Assembly (NCBI RefSeq): GCF_030253575.1
Contig: NC_080559.1
Span: 30,902,501-30,966,500 of the forward strand
Origin: Rhododendron vialii
Lineage: Eukaryota; Streptophyta; Magnoliopsida; Ericales; Ericaceae
Reading direction: 5' to 3'
DNA: 64,000 nucleotides
How positions within the stretch are numbered: position 1 is the first letter of the stretch; each line of letters begins with the position of its first letter. Shown here piece after piece: positions 48,691-61,013 of this stretch. The translations under genes and the position numbers were made by a program. The notes below the pieces were generated by a model. The model had not been told where the DNA came from, did no database searches, and was given only the letters and a program-made list of their open reading frames with translations.

Positions 48691-50954
48691 TATAACAGGA
48701 CTCAATACAAATACTTAAGTAAAAGCCCAATGTTCTCTCCCGGCGTTTCCAGAACCATCCACTCTCTCTTCGCACAATTTTCAAAGCTCAGTTGTTCTCA
48801 GGCCTCGTTCCAAAAAACTTCTTAAAAAATAAGCAGCTTATTTCACATTTTCAAACTCAAAAATAAAGTAAATAAAAAATATTTTTTCAATTTTTTTTGC
48901 ATCGTATAAAAGATCTCATTAAGATCTTCCAAACAAGATCCATATTGCATATTTTTATATTTCAATAAGTCCATAATTTTTGAACTTAAAATTGTCTTTT
49001 TAAAAAATAAAGATTTTTTTTTTTTTTGCCCGGAACGTGCCTCAGTTCAGTTGGAGTTTCCAGAACCATCCGCGCTCTCTCTCTCTCTCTCTCCGAGTCT
49101 CGCAAGAAAATCAATTAGTAGTAGTAATGAATTGTGGAAAGTAAGTTACGGCATGATACCTTGTTGAACATTTACATGCCAGCTGGAGAGCACACAGACC
49201 ATTGTTTTGATTCCTACGACTCCAGCTAAGCAAAGTACTTGGTTAATTTATCGTGAAAAGTTTATCACGGACAGGGACTGAACGTTTTAAATGGACCGGG
49301 GCGTGCTGCACACCTACTGCACAGTACGATGTTGTGCGATTTCAATCGTTCAAAAATGTTATGGATGGGTCCTGATTTTAAAAAAAAATTCTGGGGAGAA
49401 AAAGTTTCATTTTAATTCGGACCATTTATTACCGAGACGGATGGTCTAGATGATGGACAACACATATACTGCTCACAGTCTCCGCTTCCGTTTTAAATAT
49501 ACTTTATTTGAATTTTGGAGAGAGAGATTAGTACTCCTATTTTATTGGGCAATTGATATCTTAGCTTGTTGAGCAACACATGAAAGTATATTCCCATTGA
49601 GTATATCTAGTAGCACCTGACCTGACCGACCTACCATACCGTTGGACATTTCTTTCTTAAACACCTACAGAATTCGTGAATCAAACAAGTAATGAATCCA
49701 TGGGTCAAACAAAAACAAAAAAACAAGTAATGGATCCAAGCTCCTCTCGGCCTGCTCGGTTCGCTGCAGGAAAGTGATTCTGGCGTCATTTATGCATCAT
49801 TTAGTTACAGGCGAACAACATCTTTTGGATAGAGTTAGTGTTGATTTACCTTTTTCCTATGTAGCCTTATTGATTATGTTATCTTATTTCTTGCAAACTA
49901 TTCTTAATTGTCTATTGAAGTTCTTGCTCATTATCAAAACAAGAAAAGAAGTAATGAGTTGATACGTGCTCAAAGACGAAATCGTTGATTTAGATGGCAG
50001 GTTGATTATATTTATGTTGTAGTTTTTCGAGGAAAGGTTTGCGAAATTCAAATGATCAATGGTTGAGAAAGGTGTCAACGATGTACTCAAATTGTAGTTT
50101 GATACTAATTAACTCTTAATTATATACACTTCCAATGTGCATCAAATTCCATTTATCAATAAATGATATACCTTTCTTTTGTTTGCTTTGACAAGTATTT
50201 TTGGGCCCTTTTCACCATCAAAGCACACCCATTCAACTTTACAGGCAGCTAGTAAATAACTCCAACAAAACTATGTAAACCAGAAGGCCTTAAGGATTTG
50301 CAGATATGAACACTCACTGGAGAGTGATTTTCATAAGGATCACATATTCCTGCAATAATCCTGCTAAACTTACAGAGCAAAATCAGGAACTCAAACAGAA
50401 TGCGCGCTTCCTGGATTTCTCCTCGAAGCAGTCGAAATACAAGAGCCTAGAACAGTATGATCACCTTCCTCACAAGTCACAAGGATGATATCTACCGACC
50501 TATATTTACATTTCCACAATGAGAAAATTTACTTTTATTTTCTTCTCTTCTGGAGAGCTTCGTAGCAAAAACCAGCTAAGTAGGATGCCACTCGGCCAAG
50601 TGAGATGGTAGTTCTCTCTTCTGTTATCTATTGCTTCTACTCTCTGTCCTTCGCACAGGAGAAGGCTCAAACAAGATGGTCAAACAGGATAGCCGTCCCA
50701 TGTCACTCCCACGAGCAAGTAAATCTGGATAAGATATCACGCCGCAAAAGAGAGAGCATGAGATGTGGCATTTCCAAGAGGTCTCCACCACGGCACAAGA
50801 GTCATTAATCATGGCTTTTTAGCATCAAGCCTCCAATCTTCTGTTTGAGAAATACCAGTGGTCATTTGAGCACCCGAAGCTGTCCGCAAGCCTTCAACCC
50901 TTCTTATTTGTCGTTCCATTCTATTCTTGAAATGTCAGTGGCACCCAAGATTGA
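48691..50954. other. Intergenic, then 3' flank of the EEP gene
   Basis: AT-rich, with a short CT repeat (49077-49092) and a weak inverted-repeat stretch (about 49290-49480) that may be a decayed MITE. The last few hundred bases before 50955 probably include the 3'UTR of the minus-strand gene. No gene is recognised. Confidence 0.4.
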
Positions 50955-53900
50955 TCAAGTTACCAGAGAAGGACATGGCATCCCCACTGGTGAGAACACC
51001 ACAGTGAGTCGGGCGTGATCTGAAAGAGAATAGTCTTCAGGCCACAATCCTTTCTCCACTTCAGTAGGGAAGAGAACCGCATTCTTCACACTGAAACCAA
51101 TAGTTTGCTCCATACCATCTACGTGTTCCCAGACCTCATTGCATATTTCATTTCTTTGATCCAACCAAGTAGGATTCCAAATTCGCTGCTGTAATGCCAT
51201 TACTTAATAACATAAGCACCGGTGTACAACATAAAAACTATGGGAAACAGATAAATCTAATAATCTACATCTGGTATTCCTTTGTTCAATTCCTCACAAT
51301 TTTTTACAGTTGTTAATGTGGTTACACTTGCTACACCAGAAAATAGCATACAGTATAATGAAATGATCATCCACAAAATTGAGACGTCTGATACTCCCTT
51401 TTTAAGGTCAAGAAATCCAATCAATATTGCGGTTAAGGGGAATTCAATGACACGAAAGTTCTCAATGGCCTGGTCGCTGCATTTTAAATATAAGTCTGAG
51501 CTTCCATTCACTTCTTCAGTGTGCCACAACAGTCATTGGTGCAGGGAATCCATTTTCTGTTAAAGTAAAAGTACTTTTGAGGAATAAAGGTCACCTGAAA
51601 TTCTTTATAGTCAAGAACACCATTTCCATCAATGTCTGCTTGCACCCACAAGTCCTTTGTCTCTTCAATACTTAGTCCGTGGCAATGGCCAAGTAAACTA
51701 AGCTGCATGATAACAGGACATTAGCAAGTTTACATTAGCACAAGAAGATACGGCTTAAGTTTAACCGTATCCAAGCCGTGAAAATAGAACGAAAAGAAAG
51801 GTTAACTTTTGAGAATGACCATACCTGTCGTAAAGCTTCACAGAAACCAGAGTAAGTAATGTAATCACCCTGGCTATCTGCCTTCAGAAAGGCAAATGCA
51901 TCATGCTCTGTCAGGGAGGCTCGCCGTAATAGAGACTGAAATCAAGAAAATTCTACTTTAGAGGTAGCAAGCTCAGATGTTACTTTAATATTTCCCACCG
52001 ATGAAAATTTCCAAGGTTCAAGCATCAACTGATAACTGGAAAATCTCTCTCCCTTTAAAAACTAAACAAGAACATACAGTCATACCCAAAAAGAGGAAAA
52101 GAGGAAAAGAGAAAAGAGAAGACATGGATGTATCCATAATGTACACACTCCGAGACTCCTAACTTGACTTGGTGATGCCATTGATCAATTATAAGAAGGT
52201 AAGCAAGGTCACTCTTTGAGCAAAGACTTCAATTTTATGGGTGAAGAAATTTTGCCATGTCACCCTATACAACAAGAATTAGACGATAGTTTATACAGGC
52301 TAATCTCGTACTCAGATAAAACTCTTTCTTGCAAGGAAAATATAAAAGAGGAAGTTATTTTAACTTGCAAATTATGCTAGTTCCCTGCCCTCCCAGAACA
52401 ATGTGGCCAACTGAGGTATATATATGAGAGACAATTCCTGCATCAATCCCTAACTGACTCTACGAAACCCAACTACTGTGCCTATTCCAACAGACATTGA
52501 CCTAAGATTATGGCAATGGGCGAACAAAAAGAAACCTAAAAGGCTAAAAACCAATGATAAAGGGCTGACAAATTGATGGGCTGAATGAGAGTATTGTAAG
52601 ACGTCAAGGTGGGAATAAATCTGACCACCTGGGTATTGAGTGCAGAAATGCCCCAAAGTACAGAGAGGACAAACAAGTTACAACCCATTGGCCAAATTAC
52701 TCTATCTTCCATTCATTGCCAACTTCGAGAGATTTTTCTACAGGGGTAATGACTGATAGGACATGCAACTAGCCTCACAGCCATCTCTGATATTGCGCAC
52801 CAGCATTAAAATATATTCATTTGATGAACGCTTATATTTTCTACCTCTATCACGAGCATATGCAGAGAATTGGACCAGGAGACCACATCTCAAAGAACTG
52901 GCACCTTTCCTGCCAGCAGTATCAATCAATGAGATATGTTTGATGACTAACTAGCAAATGATTTTTAAGCCGTAACATTCATTAACTTTCAGTATTTTAT
53001 TCAAGTTTACGCCTCTTAAACACAACTATTTTTATTGAAAATCGCACATAGAAATATAATTAAAAGAACTACATACCAGCTTAAGAGAAAATAAATTGCT
53101 CACCTTGAACGTGCCAAATACTGCTTCGGTCCAACTTGTTTTAAGTAATTTACGGTAACTATTCGGATTAAGAAGCCATATAAAATCAACACCACAGATA
53201 TTCCCCCGATGATTTCGGTGGCTCACCCACTGCATGAAATTATTAGAGGTAAGAAATAAGTTTGAATTGTCATAATCTAATGGCAAAAAGTGCTGGAGAT
53301 TATCAACACAGGTGTAGGAAATAACCTTCTGTGCATCTCCATCAGTGTACTGATGAGCAGTATCATATGATGAAACAAACCCTTGAGATCTAAGGAACTT
53401 GTAAACATGCCCTCGCTTGCTTCCATTCCAGTCACTAAGCAGGTAAAAAGAATCCATCATAAGTACAATTAGCATACTTTTTGGAATAGGCAGAGACTTA
53501 AAGTTAAGAGGTAAGCAGTTATAATTTACCCGCAGAGAATGATGGGCAACGGATTAAGATTGTTTTCTTTCTGATAAGATTCCACGTGCTGCAAGATTTT
53601 GTAGACCTGTAGGAAGACATGAATACAAATAACTTGTGTTACCAAAAAAAGAAGAAAAGGAAATACAAATAACTTGATTAGAAAAGAAAAAAAACACCAC
53701 CGCCACCACTGCCTACTACAAATATACAGCAAGAGTTCCACGAAAAATGTAAACTACCTGATTCAATCGTACCAAACACAAACTGGAATCGTGGGGAAAT
53801 AAGAGGTGGGTGTTCACAATAAGCATTTCTTGTCGAACATTGTTGCTTCGACATTGTGAAACAGGTGAAAGCAATTCAACATGTAATAACTGAGCAACAC

Positions 53901-55315
53901 GGTCTCCAATATCGTTGAACAGCAACTCTCGATGGTCTAAAACCCTAAAGTAGTCTTTATGCACGGCTGTCAGCAGACCTGTCAAATGTCAAGGGGAACA
54001 ACTTAGGTTGGGACACAGAATTTGACTCCTAGACAATTAAAAATGGTAAAATTCTATGATCACAGAGAAGAAGATCATCCTGGAGACAGACCCAGTTAAT
54101 TGATGAATGAAAACCCGCATAGATATTGCAATAGGAAAACAGACTTCATGATCCTTGAATTTGATAAATATCTAATAAGCCTGGACGAGTAAGATTTTCT
54201 TTACACATTAAAACACATAAAACCCATGATGCACTTCTCTACCCTCATAATACTCGATAAAGAACAAAAACTAGGTAAAGCCTCTGAACTAAGAAAACTG
54301 AATTTAATATGCAATAACAAGATGATTTCGATGCATCCAAGCAATAAAAAAGAATGCACAATCATACAACAAGAAAACACAATATATACATGGCTCGGCA
54401 GTGTGCCGACGTCCATGCCAGAGGAAGAACAATCCACCACAAGCTATAAGGATTGCAACAGTCGAGCCTTCTTCTATCGGCCTGTGACCTCTGCCTCCGT
54501 AAAAGCCTATGAGTAACTCTATGCGAAAACAATACAACGGCACCACACAACAGTGTTTACCACAAAAGACAGGAGAGCGTACCATCACCCCGGTTGTTGG
54601 TGCGGGCGAGCTTGAAAGTGATATAGCCAGCATCACCAAGTCTCCTTTCGTACATGTTGACAAGTTCTTCATTTCCAACCCAAAACTCCTGCCACAATCC
54701 ACATCAACAATATCCCCTATTAGTAAGCCATCAATTACATGTATGGCAACATCCTAATAATGCCACTTTTCCCGAATTTGATAAAAATCAACCATACCCA
54801 AATAAAGAAAAGAATGAAATGGGAAAAAAACCTGAAGGCAAATAATGGAAGATTTCTCACAGAGCAACCAATCCAATATCCTGTGGTTCCTGTTCAGCCA
54901 ATACGACCGGATATCGCTTTCGCGGCAACTCTGATCCTGCTCCCTCCACAACAGTATGCCCATATCAACATCTCAATAAACCAAACAAATGTATATATGG
55001 TCTTGCCAAACAAATCATCATTCCAATAAACATCTCAGCGGGATATTAATACACTTTCACAGATATCAAAAAATATATATTCTCGATACATTTTTTACTC
55101 ATCATCCACCGCCCAAGGGCCGTGCTTAACATTTTCCATTGATGTGTGCGTGAAATGACGGAATATACCTCTTGATTGAGTCTCTTGTAAATCGGGGCGA
55201 GAATGTTGAAGGTGGTACAGGAAATTGAAGTTGGGTCGGCAATTGACGAAGCAATCGCGTAGCTTCCAATTCTAGACACCCTCCCCTTCGTCATACCTCT
55301 ATTCTTCCTCCCCAT
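50955..55315 (-). CDS. Calcium-binding EF-hand endonuclease/exonuclease/phosphatase (EEP) family protein, At1g02270-like, 10 exons
   Basis: Exons are 55315-55169, 54936-54832, 54688-54583, 53978-53758, 53606-53530, 53434-53326, 53229-53104, 51935-51825, 51702-51595 and 51188-50955. They give 447 residues with consistent phases. EEP/CCR4-like catalytic motifs are in order: CTTFNILAP (Asn37), SSIICLQEFW (Glu85), VNTHLLFP, LCGDWNG (Asp220, Asn222), GVDFIW and LSDHARLTVVF (Asp427, His428). Two EF-hand-like segments interrupt the fold before the last motif. The first (exon 8, ADSQGDYITYSGF) is degenerate; the second (357-368, DIDGNGVLDYKE) is canonical for Ca2+. The family cleaves phosphodiester or phosphate bonds in RNA, DNA or lipids; the substrate is unknown and Ca2+ control is inferred. 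The last exon has a NAGNAG acceptor (CAGCAG), which toggles one Gln. Confidence 0.93.
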
Positions 55316-55425
55316 TCCTATATACGCGCGAGAGATTTACAGAAAGAGGATTCGTAGGCGCACAGAGAATTTATGTAACTGGTAGAAATTGATGAACACG
55401 ATGAGAAAACAATGTCTGGTGTTCT

Positions 55426-55432
55426 GTTTATA
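55426..55432 (-). promoter_or_regulatory. Possible TATA box of the EEP gene
   Basis: TATAAAC on the minus strand lies about 112 bp upstream of the start codon. A 35-bp GA run (CT on the coding strand) sits 30 bp further upstream. Confidence 0.4.
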
Positions 55433-55459
55433 ACGAGAATTGAAACGAATCAGATGCTC

Positions 55460-55461
<2 letters not shown>

Positions 55462-55496
<35 letters not shown>
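55462..55496. repeat. (GA)n microsatellite in the EEP promoter
   Basis: Uninterrupted GA of 35 bp. On the gene's coding strand this is a CT run about 150 bp upstream of the ATG. Confidence 0.9.
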
Positions 55497-55499
<3 letters not shown>

Positions 55500-55735
55500 G
55501 AGAGGACGAATGGGGGGAGAGAGAAGATCTGATGTGAGCAGAAATGTCACAGGCTATTTTTATACAATGTTAGCGGTAACATTAAGTAGAGGTCTCGAAC
55601 CGGTGGGCTGGCACATACACGATTTTAGACTGGCCCAGCCACGAACACGATACAGCATGATACAACATGGTTTTAGACAGACACGAAAGGACATGGGCAC
55701 ACCAAATACTAAGTTGTTAGTTGTTACACATAATT

Positions 55736-55879
55736 TTTTGGAAAAATGATGGCCAATGACGTATTTTGATAATTAATATCCGTCAAGGATATTTTCAGCA
55801 TTAACAAATATTTTTAGCATGTCCTTAGCAGGTAGTATTAATTATCAAAATACGTCATGAGCCGTCATTTTCCCAAATT
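55736..55879. mobile_element. 144-bp MITE with about 42-bp terminal inverted repeats
   Basis: TTTGGAAAAATGATGGCC and AATGACGTATTTTGATAATT at the left are mirrored by AATTATCAAAATACGTCAT and GCCGTCATTTTCCCAAA at the right. Non-coding, about 230 bp upstream of the GA run of the EEP promoter. Confidence 0.8.
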
Positions 55880-55978
55880 TGTTCTCCAATGAAACTCGGT
55901 TGCATATGGGCTGACGCGGGCCATGAAGCTAAATAGGCCGTTCCGACACAGCACGACCCGTTTGACATCTCTGTATTT

Positions 55979-56375
55979 GTGCCTTGTTTGGATAGTGATT
56001 TGAAAAAAATTTCTCAACTCAAAAAATATTCATTACTCCTACTTTTAATCATTACTCACACCAATATTCAATCATTATTCACATTCGAAAATTTTAGGAC
56101 CACACCCAAGTGCACACCCACACCCACAAGTGTATGGGCCCCACACACACTGCAGTGTGCAGTGTGTGTGGGGCCCATACACTTGTGGGTGTGGGTGTGC
56201 ACTTGGGTGTGGAGGTAGCACAACTCATTCACATTTCTCTCTCTATTTCTCTTCAATTATTATCTCTACTTCCAATCATTATTCTCTACATCTAATCATT
56301 ACTCTCATTTCTTTCTTCACTCATAATCCTAAAAAAAAATTCAAAAATTTCTCAAAAACTCATCCAAACACAGCA
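55979..56375. mobile_element. MITE containing a perfect 113-bp palindrome
   Basis: The outer ends CCTTGTTTGGATAGTGATTTG and CTCATCCAAACACAGCA form weak terminal inverted repeats. Inner AATTTCTCAA, ATCATTACTC and CATTATTC phrases recur. The centre (56100-56212) is an exact inverted repeat of 55+55 bp around a 3-bp loop. Confidence 0.7.
56100..56212. repeat. Perfect 55-bp-arm palindrome with a 3-bp loop
   Basis: 56100-56154 is the exact reverse complement of 56158-56212; GTG (56155-56157) is the spacer. Arms consist of ACACCC/CACAAGTG-type sequence and GGGCCC. No mismatch was found by eye. Confidence 0.93.
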
Positions 56376-58278
56376 TTTTAATTATAGGGAATTGATTTTC
56401 GCACTCTTTTATTTAATAGTTTTTCCATTAATACTCCTCTTTTTGTTTTTATTTATGTGAATTTAATAAGAACTAAAAAATATGAGCGAATTGTAAAAAT
56501 TAGGAGTGCAAAAGTCACTATGCTAAGCAAGTAGAATGATAGTTCAATGATAGATATCATGTATTTTCATGTATTTAATTGAAGTCGAATTTTTCTAATA
56601 CCAACTAGTACGGCTGACAAATGAGATCTATATTATATATTTTTTAATTTCAATGAACACATTATTTTTAAACTTGAATATTACAAGCTGTTACTATTAT
56701 ATGCTGCAGAATACATATACGGTATTACATACAGAGAGATATTATGCGATTCACGAGCAAGTGTATGATTGTGCCGGCAAAAGCCATTCCCTCCACTTTT
56801 TTCTGCTTCTCTCTCTCCTCTCTGTGTCTCTTTTTGGGCTAACGAACGGTCCTGCTTGTCTCTTCCTGTAGCTTTCCTTTATACTATAAAATAATAATAA
56901 AATTCTGGTTAGTAATATTTATAAAATCAGATACTCATAAAATGATAAAATAAATAAAATGCTTTTATACCTCCACCACCGCCGCCAACAAACACCGTCC
57001 ACATATTTTATTCTGCATGACCACTTTATTTGGTTCTCTTTTCACAAATAATCTCTCCAAAATTTTTTGACTGTTTCTTCATTCGCGTTTTTTCGCTTTT
57101 AGTATTTTTTTAAAATTTTTTACTTTTTGGATGTGCATAGCGTACCTCTATTTAAAAAATAAAAAAATTTGTCAAAATGTTAAAAATTTACTAAAAATGA
57201 AAACAAAAGTAAATCTATAAAAAAAATTTATCTCAAAAATAAATCTCAAAATTGCAAACCAAACACAGTGATTGAATAATACTACTCCACTAGTATAGAG
57301 CGAGCTCAAATTTATTCCAAATGTATGGTATTGACCAAGCTCGAAATTTTCTTATTCATTATTATCAGTATCAGAATGACGTTGCGTTGCCATCACATGA
57401 GAATTTTGATTCGTATTTTATGATTTTCGTGCTTTTGCAATACTAAAAATTTGATAAGAAAATTGTGTACAGATCAAGCTTTGAAGGGTGTTGAAAAGGA
57501 CTTTAAAATGGAATATACGTGCATTCTTTCTAATGGCTGCAGCCACATTAGCGTGTTCAAGTCGTAGTGCACTATGGCTCAGGGGGGTGGTTTGATGGGT
57601 CAAAATGACAGCGTTTTGGACTGACAAACATGCATGCCAACCCTGCCTCCCAGCAGGGTCCCCGAATCCCTGAATGGCGATGCATTGCTAGTCATTCACT
57701 CATATTTTAGAATTCTTTTCACATTTTAAGATTCCCGTATATTTGAAGGGTGTTGAAAAGGATTCTATAGACTACAACAATATAAGTTGAAAGGAATATA
57801 TACTCACATTCTTTCTAATGGTAGCCACACTTGTCCATTCAAGTTGGAGAGTGAGGACAATATACTTAGCAGGGACAAAGGGTTGCCGTAGTGCACTAAT
57901 GCACTACGGGATGTGGTGTGTCGCAGTAGGTTCTGTGGAGATTTTATCATCGTAATATGAACAGTCAAATAGTCAAAGCTAATTGAGTAGATTTTTCAAG
58001 AAATTTTTTAAATTTATCGGCAATGAATAGTCCTTTTGTGAGACTATATATGTCGTAAAACATGGATGGCTAGTATAATTTCACATGATTCTATATAACA
58101 AGCCTATTTTGATCATGTTGACATCATTGTCCGATTAACTTATTTTTTTCCCAACAATTAATTTAGCTTCAACAAACTCTACAATCTGAATAATTCAGAT
58201 CATAGTGATGAGATTTCGGTTTAACCAACTGGAAGGCAGTACTGCCTCGTATAGTAATGCATCCGCGCACTGCGAGTA
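56376..58278. other. Intergenic, AT-rich, no gene
   Basis: No coding structure is seen. It contains the diverged direct duplication at 57480-57845. Confidence 0.45.
57480..57845. repeat. Diverged direct duplication
   Basis: TTGAAGGGTGTTGAAAAGGA, CATTCTTTCTAATGG and AGCCACA occur in the same order at about 57480-57583 and 57741-57845, followed in both by CATTCAAGTTGG or GTTCAAGTCG and TAGTGCACTA. The spacing is about 261 bp. Confidence 0.65.
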
Positions 58279-58286
58279 CCGTTTGT

Positions 58287-59430
58287 TAGGGGTGTCAAAC
58301 GTGCCTGTCGTGCCGTACCGTGCCATTTTTTTTCGTGCCAATCCGTGCTTCGTGTCGTGCCGTACCGTGCCCGTTTACTTCATCGTGCCATGGTGTGCCG
58401 TGCCGTACCGTGCCCGTGTCGTGCCGTGGTGGGCCATTTTGCTTTGTCGGGCCGTGTCGGGCCGTGCCTTTATAAAATCGTGTCGTGTCGTGCCGTGCCC
58501 GATTAATTAATCGTGCCGCATCGTGTCGTGCCTTTTTTTGTCGGGTCGTGTCATGCTGTGCCTTTTTTATCGGGTTGTGTCGTGCCGTGCCTTTTTTTGT
58601 CGTGTCGTGTCGTATCGTGTCGTGCCTTTTTTTGTCAGGTTGTGTCGTGTCGTGCTTTTTTTGTCGGGTCGGGTCGTGCCGTGCCTTTCTTGTCTATTCG
58701 TGCCGTGCCTGCCCTTAATCGTGCCGTGCCATGTTGTGCCATCAATTTTCGTATACACATCACCAACCGGCAACCGATTTTCGTCTAAAAATAAATCTTC
58801 CCAAAAAACACACATTCCGGTGCGTTGGTGCCTTTAATTTCTTAAGTTGTATATCGTAGTGACGTGCCATGCCCGACGACGAGAACCGACACCGTGTTGT
58901 GTCGTGCCTGTGCCGTGCCGTGCCCGACTAAAATCTCGTTCTACTTCCGTACTCGTACCCGTGCCCGTGCCGTGCCTGGTTAGAACCATGTCGTGACTCG
59001 TGCCCCATCCTACTTCCGTGCCGTGCCGTGTCCGTCTAAGACCGTGTCGTGCCAGACCAACTTCTGTGCCGTGCCCGTGCCGTGCCCCCTCATTTCCGTG
59101 TCCGTGCCGTGCCCCGTGCCCGTGCCGTGTCGTGCCTGTCTAGAACCGTGTCGTGCCGTGCCGTTACTCGTGCCCCATTCCACTTCCGTGCCGTGCCCGT
59201 ACCGTGCCCTTCTAAGACCGTGTCGTGCCGTGTCGTACCAGGCCAATTTCCGTGCCGTGCCTGTGTCGTTCCCGCTCACTTCCGTGCCCGTGTCGTGCCG
59301 CGTGCCCACTACGACCGTGCCGTTCCGTGCCGTGCCAGGATTAAATCCGTGCCTGTGCCGTGCTGTGCCGCCTTCAAACCTGTCGTGCCCGTACCGTGCC
59401 CGTGCCGACCCGGCCCATTTGACACCTCTA
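58287..59430. mobile_element. Non-autonomous hAT element filled with a CGTGCC array
   Basis: The element begins TAGGGGTGTCAAAC and ends CATTTGACACCTCTA, inverted ends typical of hAT transposons. The 8-bp direct repeat CCGTTTGT (58279-58286, 59431-59438) is the expected hAT target duplication. The interior is almost entirely a degenerate array of CGTGCC/CGTGTCGTGC units, interrupted by a unique segment near 58745-58850. Overlapping Cys/Arg-rich open frames on both strands are artefacts of the repeat. Confidence 0.9.
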
Positions 59431-59438
59431 CCGTTTGT

Positions 59439-60173
59439 ACATACCAGTGGGTAACGGAATGTGATCATGGAGGAGAAGATAATGACCACAGAGGATGAGT
59501 TCACTGTCGCCATCAAATTAAAACCGCCCATGGAACCGTGTTTAATCAGTGGTCCATAGTACTGACGAATTTTGGTTGATTTTATGCAAATATTGGTCGG
59601 TTTGGAAGCTTCACTTTTGTTTGGTCACAAAGTACCCCACACGTTTTTTTTATATACATCAAATGTTAGCTCGGTGATAGTAAGGTTAGTCCACATAAAA
59701 TTATAGAAGTTATCTATAGTCCCGAATCTCAAATGTTTACGACGGGCTCAAACCCTAACATCCTATATGGAAAGGACCAAAAGATGCTAATTAGATTAAA
59801 GCCCATTGACAGGTGATGATTAGTAGACCGTAGTTGTAACTCTCCTATGATAAAGTCATATGTGACTTTAATTAGCACCAAACCTTTCGCTTTCTTGGGC
59901 TTATTAGACGCTCAGTAGACGGTGACAAATCATGTGTAGAAAACTTATCTCTCTCAAAACCAGCCCCTCACGTGCAACCGTTTTTTAGATCTATCACGTA
60001 TGGTTATTTTTTTGGATTCTATTATTGTACAGCATTTTCGTTGGCCTGTTATCGCGGAATGTGAATTGTGAATTTTATAAAATATGAGATGAAACAGGTC
60101 TCGAACTGATATTATGTAGAAAATTTTATATCTATCTCAACACCAATTGATAATAAGAGAGATCCCAAATGCA
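59439..60173. other. Intergenic, nothing recognised
   Basis: AT-rich sequence between two hAT-type elements. No gene. Confidence 0.45.
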
Positions 60174-60855
60174 GGGCCGGCCCAGGGATTAACCCAGCAA
60201 ACCTCCAGGCTTGGACAACCGCACAAAAAAAAAAAGGAGTACGGTAGTAAAAAAGTTTCTCTTAACTGGCAACAACTGTTTTCTTGGTGTTCTGGCTACA
60301 CCTTGTTCCAAGGCTCTGGATAGGCCACGTTCAATTTCCAGCGCCCTCACAACCACTCTTCCACCCCCCAGCGCCCTCACAGCCACTCCTCCACACCCCC
60401 GCCCCCGCCCCTCCTCCCATTTTTTCCTACCTCTTTCTATTTTTTTCCCCTTTATTTTGTTCTACGTCTTTTTGTTTTTTTCTTTATTTCTTTATTTCTT
60501 TATTTTTATTCTACGTCTTTTTGTTTTCCTCTCAATTCATAATATTACAAAAAAAAATAAAAAATTGTTGAAAATTTTCGATTTAACGAACATATATATA
60601 ATAAAGTACGATAACTGGAATTATATTTTCTTGGATAAGTAAAGTACAATAACTCAATTGACAAATTTGCTTCAAAAAATACAAGGAGAAGTTATTTTTT
60701 TGCTAATCATAAAACACTATAACTGAGATTACATTTTGATGTTATTCAAGCCAAAGGTACAAATATAACTTTGATTTTATATTTTGTAGACTTAATAATA
60801 AGTGGGCAACAAAACACGAGGTTGGGCTTGGACAACTCAAATGTCGGGGCCGACA
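60174..60855. mobile_element. hAT-like non-autonomous element (CAGGGCCGGCCC end)
   Basis: The left end CAGGGCCGGCCCAGGG with GCTTGGACAAC is mirrored by GTTGGGCTTGGACAACTC (direct-like) and GGGGCCGACACTG at the right. The CAGGGCCGGCCC terminus is common in plant hAT elements. Flanks CCCAAATG and CCAGATGT are only loosely similar, so the exact right border and duplication are uncertain. Confidence 0.5.
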
Positions 60856-61013
60856 CTGCCAGATGTTATTAAGCAATCACTCATTCCACTCCTAAACAAT
60901 ATGAGATTCATTTCCTTAACATGTAGGTTTCAAAGAAATTGTTAGTGACAACTTATGCCGACAAAATTATTACAACTACTAGATGCTAATGGGAGTGCTA
61001 GCTGCCACAACCG

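Noticed and set aside
58205-59531. Long Cys/Arg-rich and Gly/Arg/Thr-rich open frames on both strands
   Set aside because: They lie inside or overlap the degenerate CGTGCC array of the hAT element. Stop-poor composition in several frames at once is what a GC-rich repeat gives, and no domain is visible.
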